Positions 9,462 through 17,973 of a stretch of DNA of 64,000 bases are shown piece by piece. The notes beneath the pieces were generated by a model, which saw only the letters and a list, made by a program, of their open reading frames with translations, was not told where the DNA came from and searched no databases. Every line of letters starts with the position of its first letter. The first letter of the stretch is position 1. The DNA is taken from the NCBI RefSeq assembly GCF_001989615.1, contig NZ_CP019067.1, positions 1,798,001 through 1,862,000 on the forward strand, read 5' to 3'. Made by a program: the position numbers and the translations under genes. The DNA is from Halorientalis sp. IM1011 (GTDB lineage: Archaea; Halobacteriota; Halobacteria; Halobacteriales; Haloarculaceae).

Positions 9462-10042
9462 TGCTCGAACAGTTGGTCGCTGATCTCGCCTAGGTTCTCC
9501 TCCCAGACGTCCTCGAGGATGGCGTCGAAGGTGTTGTTCACCCGAACGCGGGACTGCTCGCTGGTGACGACGACGCCACCGAGACAGTCGTACTCGCCGA
9601 CGTACTCCCCGTCGTAGTCCATCTCCGAAAGCAGCGACTCGATCAGCTCCTCGTCGTCGGCCCGGCCTCGCACTTCCAGCGTCGCGTCGTCGTCGAACTC
9701 CGCGACGGTTCCCTCCAGCAGCGCCGCGGTCAACTCCTCGCGGTCGTCGCCGTCGATGTCGGCGATCTCTTCCTCGGCCGTCTCCCGAACGTCACCGAGG
9801 ACGTCACGGCGGGCCTCGAGACGGGCCTGTTTGGCCTCCAGTTTCGCGCTGGAGAGGCGCTGTTCGCGCTCCTGTTCGATGGTCGATTCCACTTCGGCCT
9901 CGCGCTCGTCACGGATCTCCTCGGCGTCGCGTTCGGCTTCGGCGAGGATCTCCTCGGCTTCGGCTTCCGCCTCTGACCGAATGTCCTCCGCACGCGCGCG
10001 GGCTTTCTCCCGTATGTCCTCTACGACTGTATCAAGGCTCAT
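9458..10042 (-). CDS. atpE: A-type ATP synthase subunit E
   Basis: 194 residues. This is a peripheral-stalk subunit that pairs with subunit H to hold the A3B3 head static. The N-terminal half (residues ~1-100) is a long acidic coiled coil (SEAEAEAEEILAEAERDAEEI). The C-terminal half is a compact domain ending LGEISDQLFEQ and containing YDCLGGVVVTSEQSRVRVNNT, a conserved AtpE segment. It starts at ATG 10042, 22 bases after atpK, and overlaps atpC by four bases. Confidence 0.93.
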   Translation of the reverse strand: MSLDTVVEDIREKARARAEDIRSEAEAEAEEILAEAERDAEEIRDEREAEVESTIEQEREQRLSSAKLEAKQARLEARRDVLGDVRETAEEEIADIDGDDREELTAALLEGTVAEFDDDATLEVRGRADDEELIESLLSEMDYDGEYVGEYDCLGGVVVTSEQSRVRVNNTFDAILEDVWEENLGEISDQLFEQ

Positions 10043-10064
10043 CGTTAGAAATGGGAAGGGCGGT

Positions 10065-10325
10065 TTAGACGAAGACGACGACCAGCGCCAGGATCACGAG
10101 CGTCTCCGGCAGGACTGTCAGGATGAGCCCACGACCGAACATCTCGTCGTTCTCGGCGATGGCCCCGACGGCCGCCGCCCCGATACCTCGCTCCGCGTAG
10201 CCCGCACCGAGGGCCGCCAGACCGACCGCCAGCGCGGCTGCCGCGCCAGTCGGAATCGCAGGCTGCGGGTTGAAATTCTGAAGAAGCGTTACCAGCACCG
10301 TCGTGGCTTCGAGTACTCCGTTCAT
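10065..10325 (-). CDS. atpK: A-type ATP synthase proteolipid (c) subunit
   Basis: 86 residues from ATG 10325. Two transmembrane helices (GAAAALAVGLAALGAGYAERG and LILTVLPETLVILALVVVFV) form the c-ring hairpin. The Glu in LPETLVI is the expected ion-carrying carboxylate in helix 2. This is a two-helix, one-carboxylate c subunit. An alternative ATG at 10355 would add ten residues (MFGEPLEDPT). It lies about 25 bases after a TATA-like box at 10378-10385, so a leaderless longer form cannot be excluded. The gene sits after a 197-base gap that contains a strong hairpin; c subunits are needed in excess, which makes a separate promoter attractive. Confidence 0.9.
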   Translation of the reverse strand: MNGVLEATTVLVTLLQNFNPQPAIPTGAAAALAVGLAALGAGYAERGIGAAAVGAIAENDEMFGRGLILTVLPETLVILALVVVFV

Positions 10326-10377
10326 GGTTGGGTCCTCAAGTGGCTCTCCGAACAACCGGATATGGCCCTAGCGCCCC

Positions 10378-10385
10378 CATAAAAC
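10378..10385 (-). promoter_or_regulatory. Possible internal promoter (TATA) before atpK
   Basis: The minus strand reads GTTTTATG here, 53-60 bases upstream of ATG 10325 and about 25 before ATG 10355. It lies in the only sizeable gap of the operon, between atpI and atpK. Only position and base match support it. Confidence 0.4.
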
Positions 10386-10415
10386 TTCTCAAATACCGTC
10401 GTCAGTACGTGAGAT

Positions 10416-10440
10416 AGCCGTGCGAGACGGTCTCACGGCT
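10416..10440 (-). other. Hairpin in the atpI-atpK gap
   Basis: The sequence AGCCGT...GAGA-cgg-TCTC-ACGGCT forms a 10-bp stem (six plus four pairs around a two-base bulge) with a 3-base loop. It sits between the atpI stop and the candidate atpK promoter. No T-run follows, so RNA processing or mRNA stabilisation is as likely as termination (inference). Confidence 0.5.
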
Positions 10441-10522
10441 CCTCGTTCATCGATAGAATAGGCCGGTACGTTACGATACCGTCAACATTCGCCCCGGCGA
10501 CCGACGGCGGAAACGGGAGGGT

Positions 10523-12769
10523 TCAGTCCTCTGCCGTGTACTCCCGCTCGTGGCCGAACGGCATGTACTTCCGGCCGCCGCCCTCGTAGAACTTCCCGAA
10601 GAACTCGACGTACTCGAGACGCACGCCCTGCAGACCGGCGCTCGTGACACCGAGCGCCAGCACGAGGACGTGCCCGATCACGAGGATCAGGATGCCGGCC
10701 AGGACCCCCGCGATCCCGGAGTGGACGAGCCCGCCGAACATGATGTCGACGACCTCGTAGCCGTGGTAGGTCGTGCCGGCTTCGGGCATCCCGCCGGTCC
10801 CGAAGTGCCACGCCTCACCACCGTGCTCCTGGGTGACGTAGACACCGAACACGAGCAGGTTGACCACGAACGCCATCGCGGCCTTGGCCAGCAGGACCGC
10901 GGCGATCCGGGTGTAGGACAGCACGTTGACCAGCACGTTCAGGAACTCGACGCCCTCGACGGGCTCTGCGTTGACGAGCAACACCAGCCCCACGAAGAAC
11001 ACGGCGAGGCCGGCCAGCCCGACCGTCTCTGGGAGCCCGGCGAAGCCGAGCGGGAGCGGGTTGCCGTTGAAGACGCTGTCGGACCCGTAGAGCAGGTCCG
11101 GTGCGCTGCCGAACGCGCCACCGAAGATCCACGCCCAGATACCGAACAGCATCAGCAGCCACGAACCGCTCTCGCCGATCGCGTCACCGAGGCCGTGGTG
11201 CTGGAAGTTCTGGACGAAGTCCAGAATCCAGCCGATCGCGAGGTGGACCATCCCGGCCAGCAGACTCAGTACGAGCCAGGCCTGGGCCCACGCGCTGTGG
11301 TACGGCTGGAGCCCCTTGTGGATCGGTGCGCTGCCGCCCCACAGGTACTCCGCGATGTAGTGGAAGCCGAAGATCTCGCCGTAGAGGATCCCGAATATCG
11401 CGGTGAAGGCACCGGCCCAGATGCCGACGCCACCGAGACTCCGGAGCATGTCGCTGTCGAAGCTACTGTACAGCCAGTAACCCAGCAGCACGTAGAGGAT
11501 CCCGTACCCCAGGTCCCCGATCATGAACCCGAAGAACGCCGGGAACGTCAGGAAGAGCAGCACGGTCGGGTCGAACTCCGAGTACTTCGGCCGGTTGATG
11601 ACGCCGACCAGCGCCTCGAACGGCTTGGCGGCGCCGGGGTTCTTCTGGACGACGGGCGGCTGATCGTCGCCCATCGTCACGCTTCCGCCGTCTGCGACCG
11701 GCTCTTTCTCCTTTTCCCGTTCGCTTTCGGCGCTCTCTGCGCTCTCGGGCGAGTCGGTGGTCTCCGGGGAGGCGACTTCGGCCCCACCCGAACCGCCCTC
11801 GTTCACGTCTTCGGTGTGGTGGACGTGCCCGTCGGAGTCGTACTCGGCGCGTTCGAGTTCCTCGATCTCGACGCGGTCGCCGACGGCCTCTCGCAGGCCG
11901 GATTCGAGGCGTTCGTACTCGTCGGTCGGGAGCCATCCTTCTGCGACGAAGGCGTTCTCCGTCGTCGCGAAGGACAGCGGTGCCTCGGCCTTCTGGGCCT
12001 CGATGGCCAGCGTCTCCTCTGCGGCCAGCAGGAAGCCGGCCACGTCGAGTCGCAGGTCACCGAGTTCGTCCTCGACCGTATCGAGCTTCGATTCGAGCTG
12101 CTGTTTGCGGTGGTTCAGCTCCGAGATGTACTCCTCGGGGCTGCCCTCGGCGTCGGGGATCTCGTAGGCCTGGAACCGGGCCCCGACCAGGAGATCCTGC
12201 ACGGAGAGGTCGGTGCCGGGTTCGGTCGGCGAGGCCGCCTCGGGGTAGACGAAGACCGCGACGGCGTCACCCTCGGAGAACACCTCGAAGGCCGCGACGC
12301 CCTCGGCTCCGGCGAGTTCGTCCTCGATAGCCTCGGCGTCGCCCTCCCCGACGGCGACGGAAAGCGAGTCGTAGCCAGTCAGCAGGTCCAGATCGATTCC
12401 GAGCGCCGCGAACGGCTCGACGCTGTCGATACGCTCTTCGACCGTCCGGAGCTCGTCCTTCAGTTCATCCCGGCGGTCGTCGAGTTCGTTGACTTCTTCG
12501 CGGATGTCCTCGAGTTCCTCGTCGAGAGCCTCCTCGGTCACAAGTCGCGTCGGGCCGGCGTCGGCCTCGTCGACGCCGAGGATGGACTTCAGCGAGCGGA
12601 CGGTGACGAGCTTCTCGGAGGCCTCGTCGCCGCCTTCGGCTGGCTGTCCGGGCTCGAAGCCCTCCCACGTGCCGTCGTAGTCGCTGAGGTCGACCAGACG
12701 CAGTTCGTGTACGGTCTCGACGACCGGCTCCATGACCTGTTTGGAGCCGGTCACCGAGACCCGACTCAT
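10523..12769 (-). CDS. atpI: A-type ATP synthase membrane subunit a (I)
   Basis: 748 residues. This is the V0/A0 stator subunit that provides the two ion half-channels next to the c-ring. The N-terminal ~390 residues are soluble and coiled-coil rich (EEALDELEDIREEVNELDDRRDELKDE). The C-terminal half contains seven to eight membrane helices (e.g. TVLLFLTFPAFFGFMIGDLGYGILY, and NVLSYTRIAAVLLAKAAMAFVVN, which carries the conserved Arg of the channel). A haloarchaeal acidic insertion (~residues 340-380, rich in Ser, Glu and Asp) precedes the first helix. Start: ATG 12769 lies four bases after the atpH stop; a longer reading from 12787 would overlap atpH. Confidence 0.94.
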   Translation of the reverse strand: MSRVSVTGSKQVMEPVVETVHELRLVDLSDYDGTWEGFEPGQPAEGGDEASEKLVTVRSLKSILGVDEADAGPTRLVTEEALDEELEDIREEVNELDDRRDELKDELRTVEERIDSVEPFAALGIDLDLLTGYDSLSVAVGEGDAEAIEDELAGAEGVAAFEVFSEGDAVAVFVYPEAASPTEPGTDLSVQDLLVGARFQAYEIPDAEGSPEEYISELNHRKQQLESKLDTVEDELGDLRLDVAGFLLAAEETLAIEAQKAEAPLSFATTENAFVAEGWLPTDEYERLESGLREAVGDRVEIEELERAEYDSDGHVHHTEDVNEGGSGGAEVASPETTDSPESAESAESEREKEKEPVADGGSVTMGDDQPPVVQKNPGAAKPFEALVGVINRPKYSEFDPTVLLFLTFPAFFGFMIGDLGYGILYVLLGYWLYSSFDSDMLRSLGGVGIWAGAFTAIFGILYGEIFGFHYIAEYLWGGSAPIHKGLQPYHSAWAQAWLVLSLLAGMVHLAIGWILDFVQNFQHHGLGDAIGESGSWLLMLFGIWAWIFGGAFGSAPDLLYGSDSVFNGNPLPLGFAGLPETVGLAGLAVFFVGLVLLVNAEPVEGVEFLNVLVNVLSYTRIAAVLLAKAAMAFVVNLLVFGVYVTQEHGGEAWHFGTGGMPEAGTTYHGYEVVDIMFGGLVHSGIAGVLAGILILVIGHVLVLALGVTSAGLQGVRLEYVEFFGKFYEGGGRKYMPFGHEREYTAED

Positions 12770-12773
12770 TCGC

Positions 12774-13106
12774 TCAGGTCTGAGCATGCACCGCCTCCTC
12801 GAACAGGTCTGTCACGTGTTCGATCACCTCGTCACGATGCTGGGCGGCCTGTTCTTCGAGTTCCTCGCGTTGTTCGTCGCCCTCCGCGAGGAGCTTCTCG
12901 CGTTCGGCCTCGATCTCCTCCCTGGCGTCCTCGAGGCGCTGTTGGGCCATCTCCTCGGCCTCCTCGCGGGCCTGCTGGCGAATCTCCTCGGCCTCCTCGC
13001 GGGCCGACGAAATCGTCGCGTCGGCCTCCTCCTCGGCCTCGGCGACGATTTCGTCGGCCTCCTCCTCGGTCTCTTTGATCCGATCGAGAACCTCTGGCCT
13101 TGGCAT
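12774..13106 (-). CDS. atpH: A-type ATP synthase subunit H
   Basis: 110 residues from ATG 13106. The protein is almost wholly an acidic coiled coil (KETEEEADEIVAEAEEEADATI), as in archaeal AhaH/AtpH, the partner of subunit E in the peripheral stalk. It is the first gene of the atp operon. A TATA box (13134-13142) ends about 27 bases upstream of this start, which rules against the 20-residue extension that the frame would permit. Confidence 0.9.
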   Translation of the reverse strand: MPRPEVLDRIKETEEEADEIVAEAEEEADATISSAREEAEEIRQQAREEAEEMAQQRLEDAREEIEAEREKLLAEGDEQREELEEQAAQHRDEVIEHVTDLFEEAVHAQT

Positions 13107-13133
13107 TTGAATCACCCGGAGATTACAGAAGCG

Positions 13134-13142
13134 GCTATATGG
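13134..13142 (-). promoter_or_regulatory. TATA box of the ATP synthase operon
   Basis: GCTATATGG on the plus strand reads CCATATAGC on the minus strand, 28-36 bases upstream of the atpH ATG. It predicts a very short leader. Confidence 0.6.
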
Positions 13143-13277
13143 TAGTTGCGAAGTTTGCCGCCACAACCGGCCCGTTCGTTTCTGTGTGACACGTTCACGG
13201 CCGATCGGAGGTACACTGTCCCTGCCGGCGGCCGGAAATCCGGGGAATTATCACTCACAGCACCCAACCGTCGGCCA

Positions 13278-13901
13278 ATGGGAGTCCTCGAAGACAAGTC
13301 CCGGGCCCGGCTCTTCTACAAGTACCTCTCGAAGGTGTACGACCGGATCAACCCCTTCATCTGGAACGAGGAGATGCGGACGGCAGCCATCGACCTGCTC
13401 GACATCGAACGCGACGACAGGGTGCTCGACATCGGCTGTGGCACCGGCTTCGGGACCGAGGGCCTGCTCGAGGAAGTCGACACCGTCTACGGTCTCGACC
13501 AGAGTCCCCACCAGCTCGAGAAGGCCTACGAGAAGTTCGGCAAACGTGACGGCCCCGTGAACTTCCACCTGGGCGACGCCGAACGGCTCCCCTTCAAGGA
13601 CGACGCCTTCGACGTGGTCTGGTCCTCGGGCTCCATCGAGTACTGGCCCAACCCCGTCGAGGCCCTCGAGGAGTGTCGCCGCGTCGCGAAACCCGGCGGC
13701 CAGGTGCTCATCGTCGGCCCCAACTACCCCAACTCCTCGGTGTTCCAGAAACTCGCCGACGCGATCATGCTCTTCTACGACGAGCGCGAGGCAGACCGGA
13801 TGTTCCGCGAGGCCGGTTTCACCGACTTCGAACACCACACGATGGGCCCCGACTACAACCCGGAGATCGCAATTACGACGGTTGCGACGGTGCCGGAGTA
13901 G
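13278..13901 (+). CDS. Class I SAM methyltransferase, probable quinone ring methylase
   Basis: 207 residues. The SAM-binding motif VLDIGCGTGFGTEGLLE (residues ~50-66) is followed by VYGLDQS, the acidic motif II region LGDAERLPFKDDAFDVVWSS, and WPNPVEALEECRRVAKPGG, all class I methyltransferase motifs. The N-terminus RARLFYKYLSKVYDRINPFIWNEEMR closely resembles MPBQ/MSBQ methyltransferases (plant VTE3) and related archaeal proteins thought to methylate menaquinone precursors; substrate assignment is inference. Start: ATG 13278 is preceded by a TATA-like AATTATC near 13244-13250. The frame extends upstream without family similarity. It is divergent from the atp operon. Confidence 0.8.
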   Translation: MGVLEDKSRARLFYKYLSKVYDRINPFIWNEEMRTAAIDLLDIERDDRVLDIGCGTGFGTEGLLEEVDTVYGLDQSPHQLEKAYEKFGKRDGPVNFHLGDAERLPFKDDAFDVVWSSGSIEYWPNPVEALEECRRVAKPGGQVLIVGPNYPNSSVFQKLADAIMLFYDEREADRMFREAGFTDFEHHTMGPDYNPEIAITTVATVPE

Positions 13902-13919
13902 CACAGGTATCCGAGGACG

Positions 13920-14387
13920 CTACGCTATCGCCTCCAGCTCCGCCAGTTTCCGCCCGTCCAGATACAGCTCGACGGTCACCCGTGACCCGTCTTCCAGCGT
14001 GGGCTCGTTCGTCCCGGCCAGCCGGAGGCTCGCGCGTTCGCCGGCCCGCCAGTCGCCGTCGGCGGCGCTGTTGAACGGGCCGGTCGGGCCGGACTCGAAC
14101 CCGGTGGCGGCGAAGAAGGGGACGGGTGGCTGGTGGGCGAGTGAACGGCCGTCGATCCGGACGCGGACCCGGAGCTCGGAGATAGCGACGGTGTCACCGC
14201 CACGGTGGACGATCGTCAGCCGGTCCGCGTCGGCGTCGGCCCGGAGGTCGAAGGCGGCCCGGGTCGGGCCGTCGTCGCCGGTCGGTGCCGCGCCGAGAGC
14301 GGTCGCACCGACGGCGGCGGCTGCGATGACGGCGACGCCGACCAGCAGGACGACGCCGACGACGGAGCCGAGAGCACGGGTCGACAC
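13920..14387 (-). CDS. Type IV pilin-like exported protein
   Basis: 155 residues. A short N-terminal leader MSTRALGS precedes a hydrophobic helix (VVGVVLLVGVAVIAAAAVGATAL), and then a beta-rich extracellular domain. This is the layout of haloarchaeal Pilin_N (DUF1628) proteins, which are cut by a prepilin peptidase and displayed on the surface. The usual SPVIG-like cleavage/helix motif is GSVVG here, so processing may differ. It lies 27 bases downstream of another secreted-protein gene on the same strand and may form an envelope operon with it. Pilus formation versus a solitary anchored protein cannot be told. Confidence 0.72.
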   Translation of the reverse strand: MSTRALGSVVGVVLLVGVAVIAAAAVGATALGAAPTGDDGPTRAAFDLRADADADRLTIVHRGGDTVAISELRVRVRIDGRSLAHQPPVPFFAATGFESGPTGPFNSAADGDWRAGERASLRLAGTNEPTLEDGSRVTVELYLDGRKLAELEAIA

Positions 14388-14414
14388 GCGGGTCGGTGGT
14401 CCCGGCTTCCTACT

Positions 14415-15680
14415 TCAAACTCCGCTCGTGTCGTGGATGACGGAGAACGCCACGCTGCCGTCGTCGGTGCGGGCTTCGACGTCGACCGTCTCGTCGGGCT
14501 GGATCGTCCAGAGTGTGCCGTCGGCACCGGTTTCGCCGACGAACTGACCGTCGACGGTGATCCGGGCGTCGACGGGGTCGTCGGTGGTCGTGTCTCTGAC
14601 TGTGAGTTCCATCGGCCCGGTCTCGTGTGTCAGGTTCGCGTCGACGGTGAGGTCGGCGGTCGCGTTCGTCTCGCTGACCGTGCTGGTGACCGGGAGCCGC
14701 GACAGCCGCTTGTCCTGTACTTCCATGAACACGTCGGCGTTCGATCCGTCGAGGTAGGTCTCCAACTCGCCGTGTTTGTGGGTGATCGAGACCTGGTAGA
14801 TACTCGCGAGCAGCGAGTCGATGTCGTCCTCGGAGCCGCGCTGGTTCCTGTCGGTGCCGGCCCAGGGGTACAGGTCGCTCACGTAATCGAGCGCGGCACC
14901 GAAGTCACCGTCGAACCGGTCGCTCCCGCTTTGCTGGAACCGGTTGTCGATGTACCCTTCGCGCGTGTACGACTGCCGACTACTGTCGGCACCGGCCAGC
15001 ACGAACCCACTGCCGCCGGTCTGGACGAGGTACTGCTTCGTATCCCGCGTCCCGACGAGGGACGCGCGGAGGTTCTCCCGCGGATCGGTGTAGAACAGCC
15101 CCGCACGCTCCCTGGCGTTGGTGAGCTGGTTGTCGATCTCGAACGGGATGGTGTACCGGGGCGTGAACTGGGCGATGCCCTGCAGTCGCAGGGCACTGTC
15201 CTCGATCGTTCGGGCGCGCGAATCGATCATCGCGAGCCGTCTGAACACGACCTCGGCGGGGATGTGTCCGTCGTCGAACTGCTGGATGGTGCGGCGCTGG
15301 TACTGGCGTAGCGCTGCAGTACGATTCCTGATCTCCGCGGACTGGTCCCGGAGGACGGCGGTTTTGGCCGAGGTGTTGGGTGCCGAGCGGAATCGCTCGA
15401 CTCCCGTCTCGATCGCGAACGTCTCCCGGAGTTGCGCGCTGTCGGCGGCGACAGCGGCACCGAGATCGAGCGAGGCGTTGCCGAACTGGCTTCGCGTGGT
15501 CCTGTCCAGTTCGAGGTAGTTACTCGTGTTTCCGGTCGTCGCTATCGGCGCGGCGGCCGAGTCGGGTGTCTCGGAGGCCACCGTGTCCGCCGGTGTCGGA
15601 GAGGAGAGGGCCGGCGTGCCGACGGTCACCGTCGCGGTGACGACGAGCACGGCCACGAGTGCGGGGAATGCGTATCGCAT
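14415..15680 (-). CDS. Exported haloarchaeal surface protein (DUF7096-like)
   Basis: 421 residues from ATG 15680. The first ~27 residues are a signal peptide (MRYAFPALVAVLVVTATVTVGTP). The body has an early helical region (residues ~65-200, with RNRTAALRQYQRRTIQQFDDGHIP) and a C-terminal Ig-like beta domain (residues ~335-421, LTVRDTTTDDPVDARITVDG). No C-terminal membrane anchor is visible. I link it loosely to DUF7096 from memory. It is divergent from a membrane-anchored HTH regulator, a pairing that suggests a signal/effector or assembly relation (inference). Start: an upstream extension of 22 residues lacks a signal-like character. Confidence 0.7.
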   Translation of the reverse strand: MRYAFPALVAVLVVTATVTVGTPALSSPTPADTVASETPDSAAAPIATTGNTSNYLELDRTTRSQFGNASLDLGAAVAADSAQLRETFAIETGVERFRSAPNTSAKTAVLRDQSAEIRNRTAALRQYQRRTIQQFDDGHIPAEVVFRRLAMIDSRARTIEDSALRLQGIAQFTPRYTIPFEIDNQLTNARERAGLFYTDPRENLRASLVGTRDTKQYLVQTGGSGFVLAGADSSRQSYTREGYIDNRFQQSGSDRFDGDFGAALDYVSDLYPWAGTDRNQRGSEDDIDSLLASIYQVSITHKHGELETYLDGSNADVFMEVQDKRLSRLPVTSTVSETNATADLTVDANLTHETGPMELTVRDTTTDDPVDARITVDGQFVGETGADGTLWTIQPDETVDVEARTDDGSVAFSVIHDTSGV

Positions 15681-15866
15681 AGCGGGTACATGTGACATGG
15701 AGACGGGACTACAAAAAACCCGACCGATCCCCACCATTTCCGGCACCTGTAGTCGAGCCTACCTTTCTATCGACGTGTGAGCGGCGCTTAGACCTTTCAC
15801 AGCCACGTCTGACGTTTTCTCACCTGATGGAAAGTGTTTTCCCCGAGGCGCGAGCAGAGAGGATTA

Positions 15867-17069
15867 ATGTTGACGCGGGCACATGCCGCCCTGCTCGCCT
15901 CACTCGCCCTCCTCCTGACCGCAGGTCCGGTGGCTGCCCCGGCGCTCGCCGACGGGGCCGGGACACACCAGCCCGCGGTTTCGAGCGGTGCCGCCCCCCT
16001 CCAGACACAGGACACCGAACTCAACCGGACAGACACGAGGTTCCGGATCGAGGTCCGTTCCGACGGCGATGCGGTGTGGACGATCAGGCGCAACTACACG
16101 CTCGGTACCGAGGCGCGACGAGAGGCGTTCGATTCGGTCGCACAGGAGTTCGAGGACGGCCGCGGCTATCAGACGGTACAGACGGCCCGTGCGGCCAGCG
16201 AACGAGCCAGCACCGTCACCGGCCGGTCGATGGAGATCACCGGCGTGACCCGCCGGAGCGAGGTCGTGGGTTCGACCGGCCAGCTCGTCTTGACGTTCAC
16301 CTGGACCGAGTTCGCTCGCAAATCCGGTACCAGACTGTCCGTCGACGACGTGTTCCGCTTGCCCGGGGGGACGTGGTTCCCGACCCTTGGCTCGAACCAG
16401 ACGCTCACCATCGCCCCGCCGGCGGAGTACGATCTGGTCAGCGCGTCGCCGAGAGGGTATTCGGTGACGAACGGGTCCCTCCGCTGGAGCGGGATCGAGC
16501 CGAACCGCTTCGGTTCCAGTCCGCCCACGGTCGTCTACGAGCACAGCGGTTCCGTCACGTCACCCAACGGGAGCCCCGATTCGCAGTCCGGCGGCGTTCC
16601 CCCGCTCGTGCTCCTGGGCCTCGGGGTACTCGTTCTCGCCGCCGTGATCGCGTACCTGCTCGTGTCGCGGGACGTCGACCTGCCGTCGCCCGCGTCACCG
16701 ACCGGGAACGGCGACGACGGTGGCGACGGTGGCGACGGTGGGGGCGAGGAGCCCCCAGCAGCGACGGCCGGAACTGCCGCATCGACGACGGACGGCGGGA
16801 CGGCGGCGGACGATTCCGGGATCGATCCGGAACTGCTCAGCGACGAGGAACGCATCGAGCGCCTGCTCGAACGCAACGGTGGGCGCATGAAACAGGCCAA
16901 CATCGTCGACGAGACCGACTGGTCGAACGCGAAGGTGTCGCAGTTGCTCTCCGCGATGGACGAGGAGGGCCGGATCGACAAACTCCGGATCGGTCGGGAG
17001 AACCTCATCTCCTTCCCGGACGAGGACATCACTGACACGAACGGCGAGGGGCCGGAAAACGACCAGTAA
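15867..17069 (+). CDS. Membrane-anchored winged-helix regulator with exported sensor domain
   Basis: 400 residues from ATG 15867, preceded by AGAGGA. Layout: signal peptide (~1-29, LTRAHAALLASLALLLTAGP), an extracytoplasmic beta-rich domain (~30-240), one transmembrane helix (~245-268, PLVLLGLGVLVLAAVIAYLL), a low-complexity Gly/Asp linker (GDDGGDGGDGGGEEPP), and a cytoplasmic winged helix (~325-385, RIERLLERNGGRMKQANIVDE then WSNAKVSQLLSAMDEEGRI). This is the haloarchaeal DUF7345/DUF7343 type in my memory. It should sense an envelope signal and regulate nearby genes, possibly the divergent exported protein. Ligand unknown. Confidence 0.78.
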   Translation: MLTRAHAALLASLALLLTAGPVAAPALADGAGTHQPAVSSGAAPLQTQDTELNRTDTRFRIEVRSDGDAVWTIRRNYTLGTEARREAFDSVAQEFEDGRGYQTVQTARAASERASTVTGRSMEITGVTRRSEVVGSTGQLVLTFTWTEFARKSGTRLSVDDVFRLPGGTWFPTLGSNQTLTIAPPAEYDLVSASPRGYSVTNGSLRWSGIEPNRFGSSPPTVVYEHSGSVTSPNGSPDSQSGGVPPLVLLGLGVLVLAAVIAYLLVSRDVDLPSPASPTGNGDDGGDGGDGGGEEPPAATAGTAASTTDGGTAADDSGIDPELLSDEERIERLLERNGGRMKQANIVDETDWSNAKVSQLLSAMDEEGRIDKLRIGRENLISFPDEDITDTNGEGPENDQ

Positions 17070-17178
17070 ACGGCACACGTAGCGGATTTCCCTGGCGTCG
17101 GTCAGGTGATGAACGGTTTTCTGCGGTTCCGCCGTTCGGAAACGTTTAACGGGGAGTAATTCCGACTGTCGGGTGAGC

Positions 17179-17973
17179 ATGAAGATTCTCGTAACGGTAA
17201 AGGAGGTGGCGGAAGTCGAGGACGAGTTCGAGATCTCCGGCGGCGATATCGCCCAGCAGTATCTCGAATACGACCTCAACGAATGGGACGACTACGCCGT
17301 CGAGGAAGCCGTCCAGATCAGCGAGGACGTCGACGACGTGGAGGTCGTCACCGCGACGATCGGTCCGGAGCGCGCAGAGGAGACCATCCGGATGGCGCTG
17401 GCGAAGGGTGCCGACCGCGCGATCCGCGTGTGGGACGACGAGATCGAGAGCGCGGGCAAGCTCGACGTCGACACAAAGGCCGAACTGCTCGCCGGCGTCG
17501 TCGAGGAGGAAGACCCCGACCTCGTCCTGACCGGCGTCCAGGCCGGTGACGAGTCCAACGGCGCGACCGGCGTCACACTGGCCGAGAAGATCGGCTTCGA
17601 GTGGGCCGCCGTCGTCAACCAGCTCGACCTCGACGTCGAGGGCGGCGTCGCCAACGTCCACCGCGAACTGGAGGGCGGTGTCGAGGAACTCACCGAGGTC
17701 GAGAGCCCCGCCGTGCTGACGATCCAGTCCGGGATCAACGAACCCCGCTACGCCAGCCTGCGCGGTATCCGTCAGGCCCAGAGCAAGCCGCTGGACGTCC
17801 AGACCCTCGCCGACGTCGGCCTCGACGCCGGCGATCTCGAGAGTCCGCTGAACCAGACCGACATGTACGAGCCCGAGTCCGAGGGCGACGCGACGGTCTG
17901 GAGCGGTGACGCAGAGGAGACGGCCGGGGAACTGGCTGACTTCCTGCGGGACAAGGGGGTGGTCGAGGGATGA
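17179..17973 (+). CDS. etfB: Electron transfer flavoprotein, beta subunit
   Basis: 264 residues. MKILVTVKEVAEVEDEFEI opens the ETF beta fold. The ADP-binding region is visible in VVTATIGPERAEETIRMALAKGADRAIRV and LTGVQAGDESNGATGVTLAEKIGF. ETF carries electrons from acyl-CoA and related dehydrogenases to the membrane quinone pool. An acyl-CoA dehydrogenase lies far downstream at 59915-61174. A GTG six bases upstream (17173) is an alternative start. TATA-like CGTTTAAC at 17143-17150 supports either. The stop overlaps etfA by four bases (ATGA). Confidence 0.92.
   Translation: MKILVTVKEVAEVEDEFEISGGDIAQQYLEYDLNEWDDYAVEEAVQISEDVDDVEVVTATIGPERAEETIRMALAKGADRAIRVWDDEIESAGKLDVDTKAELLAGVVEEEDPDLVLTGVQAGDESNGATGVTLAEKIGFEWAAVVNQLDLDVEGGVANVHRELEGGVEELTEVESPAVLTIQSGINEPRYASLRGIRQAQSKPLDVQTLADVGLDAGDLESPLNQTDMYEPESEGDATVWSGDAEETAGELADFLRDKGVVEG

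Noticed and set aside
10550-13078. 842-codon plus-strand frame opposite atpI and atpH
   Set aside because: Antisense shadow of the ATP synthase genes with low-complexity Arg/Asp/Val content and no motif.
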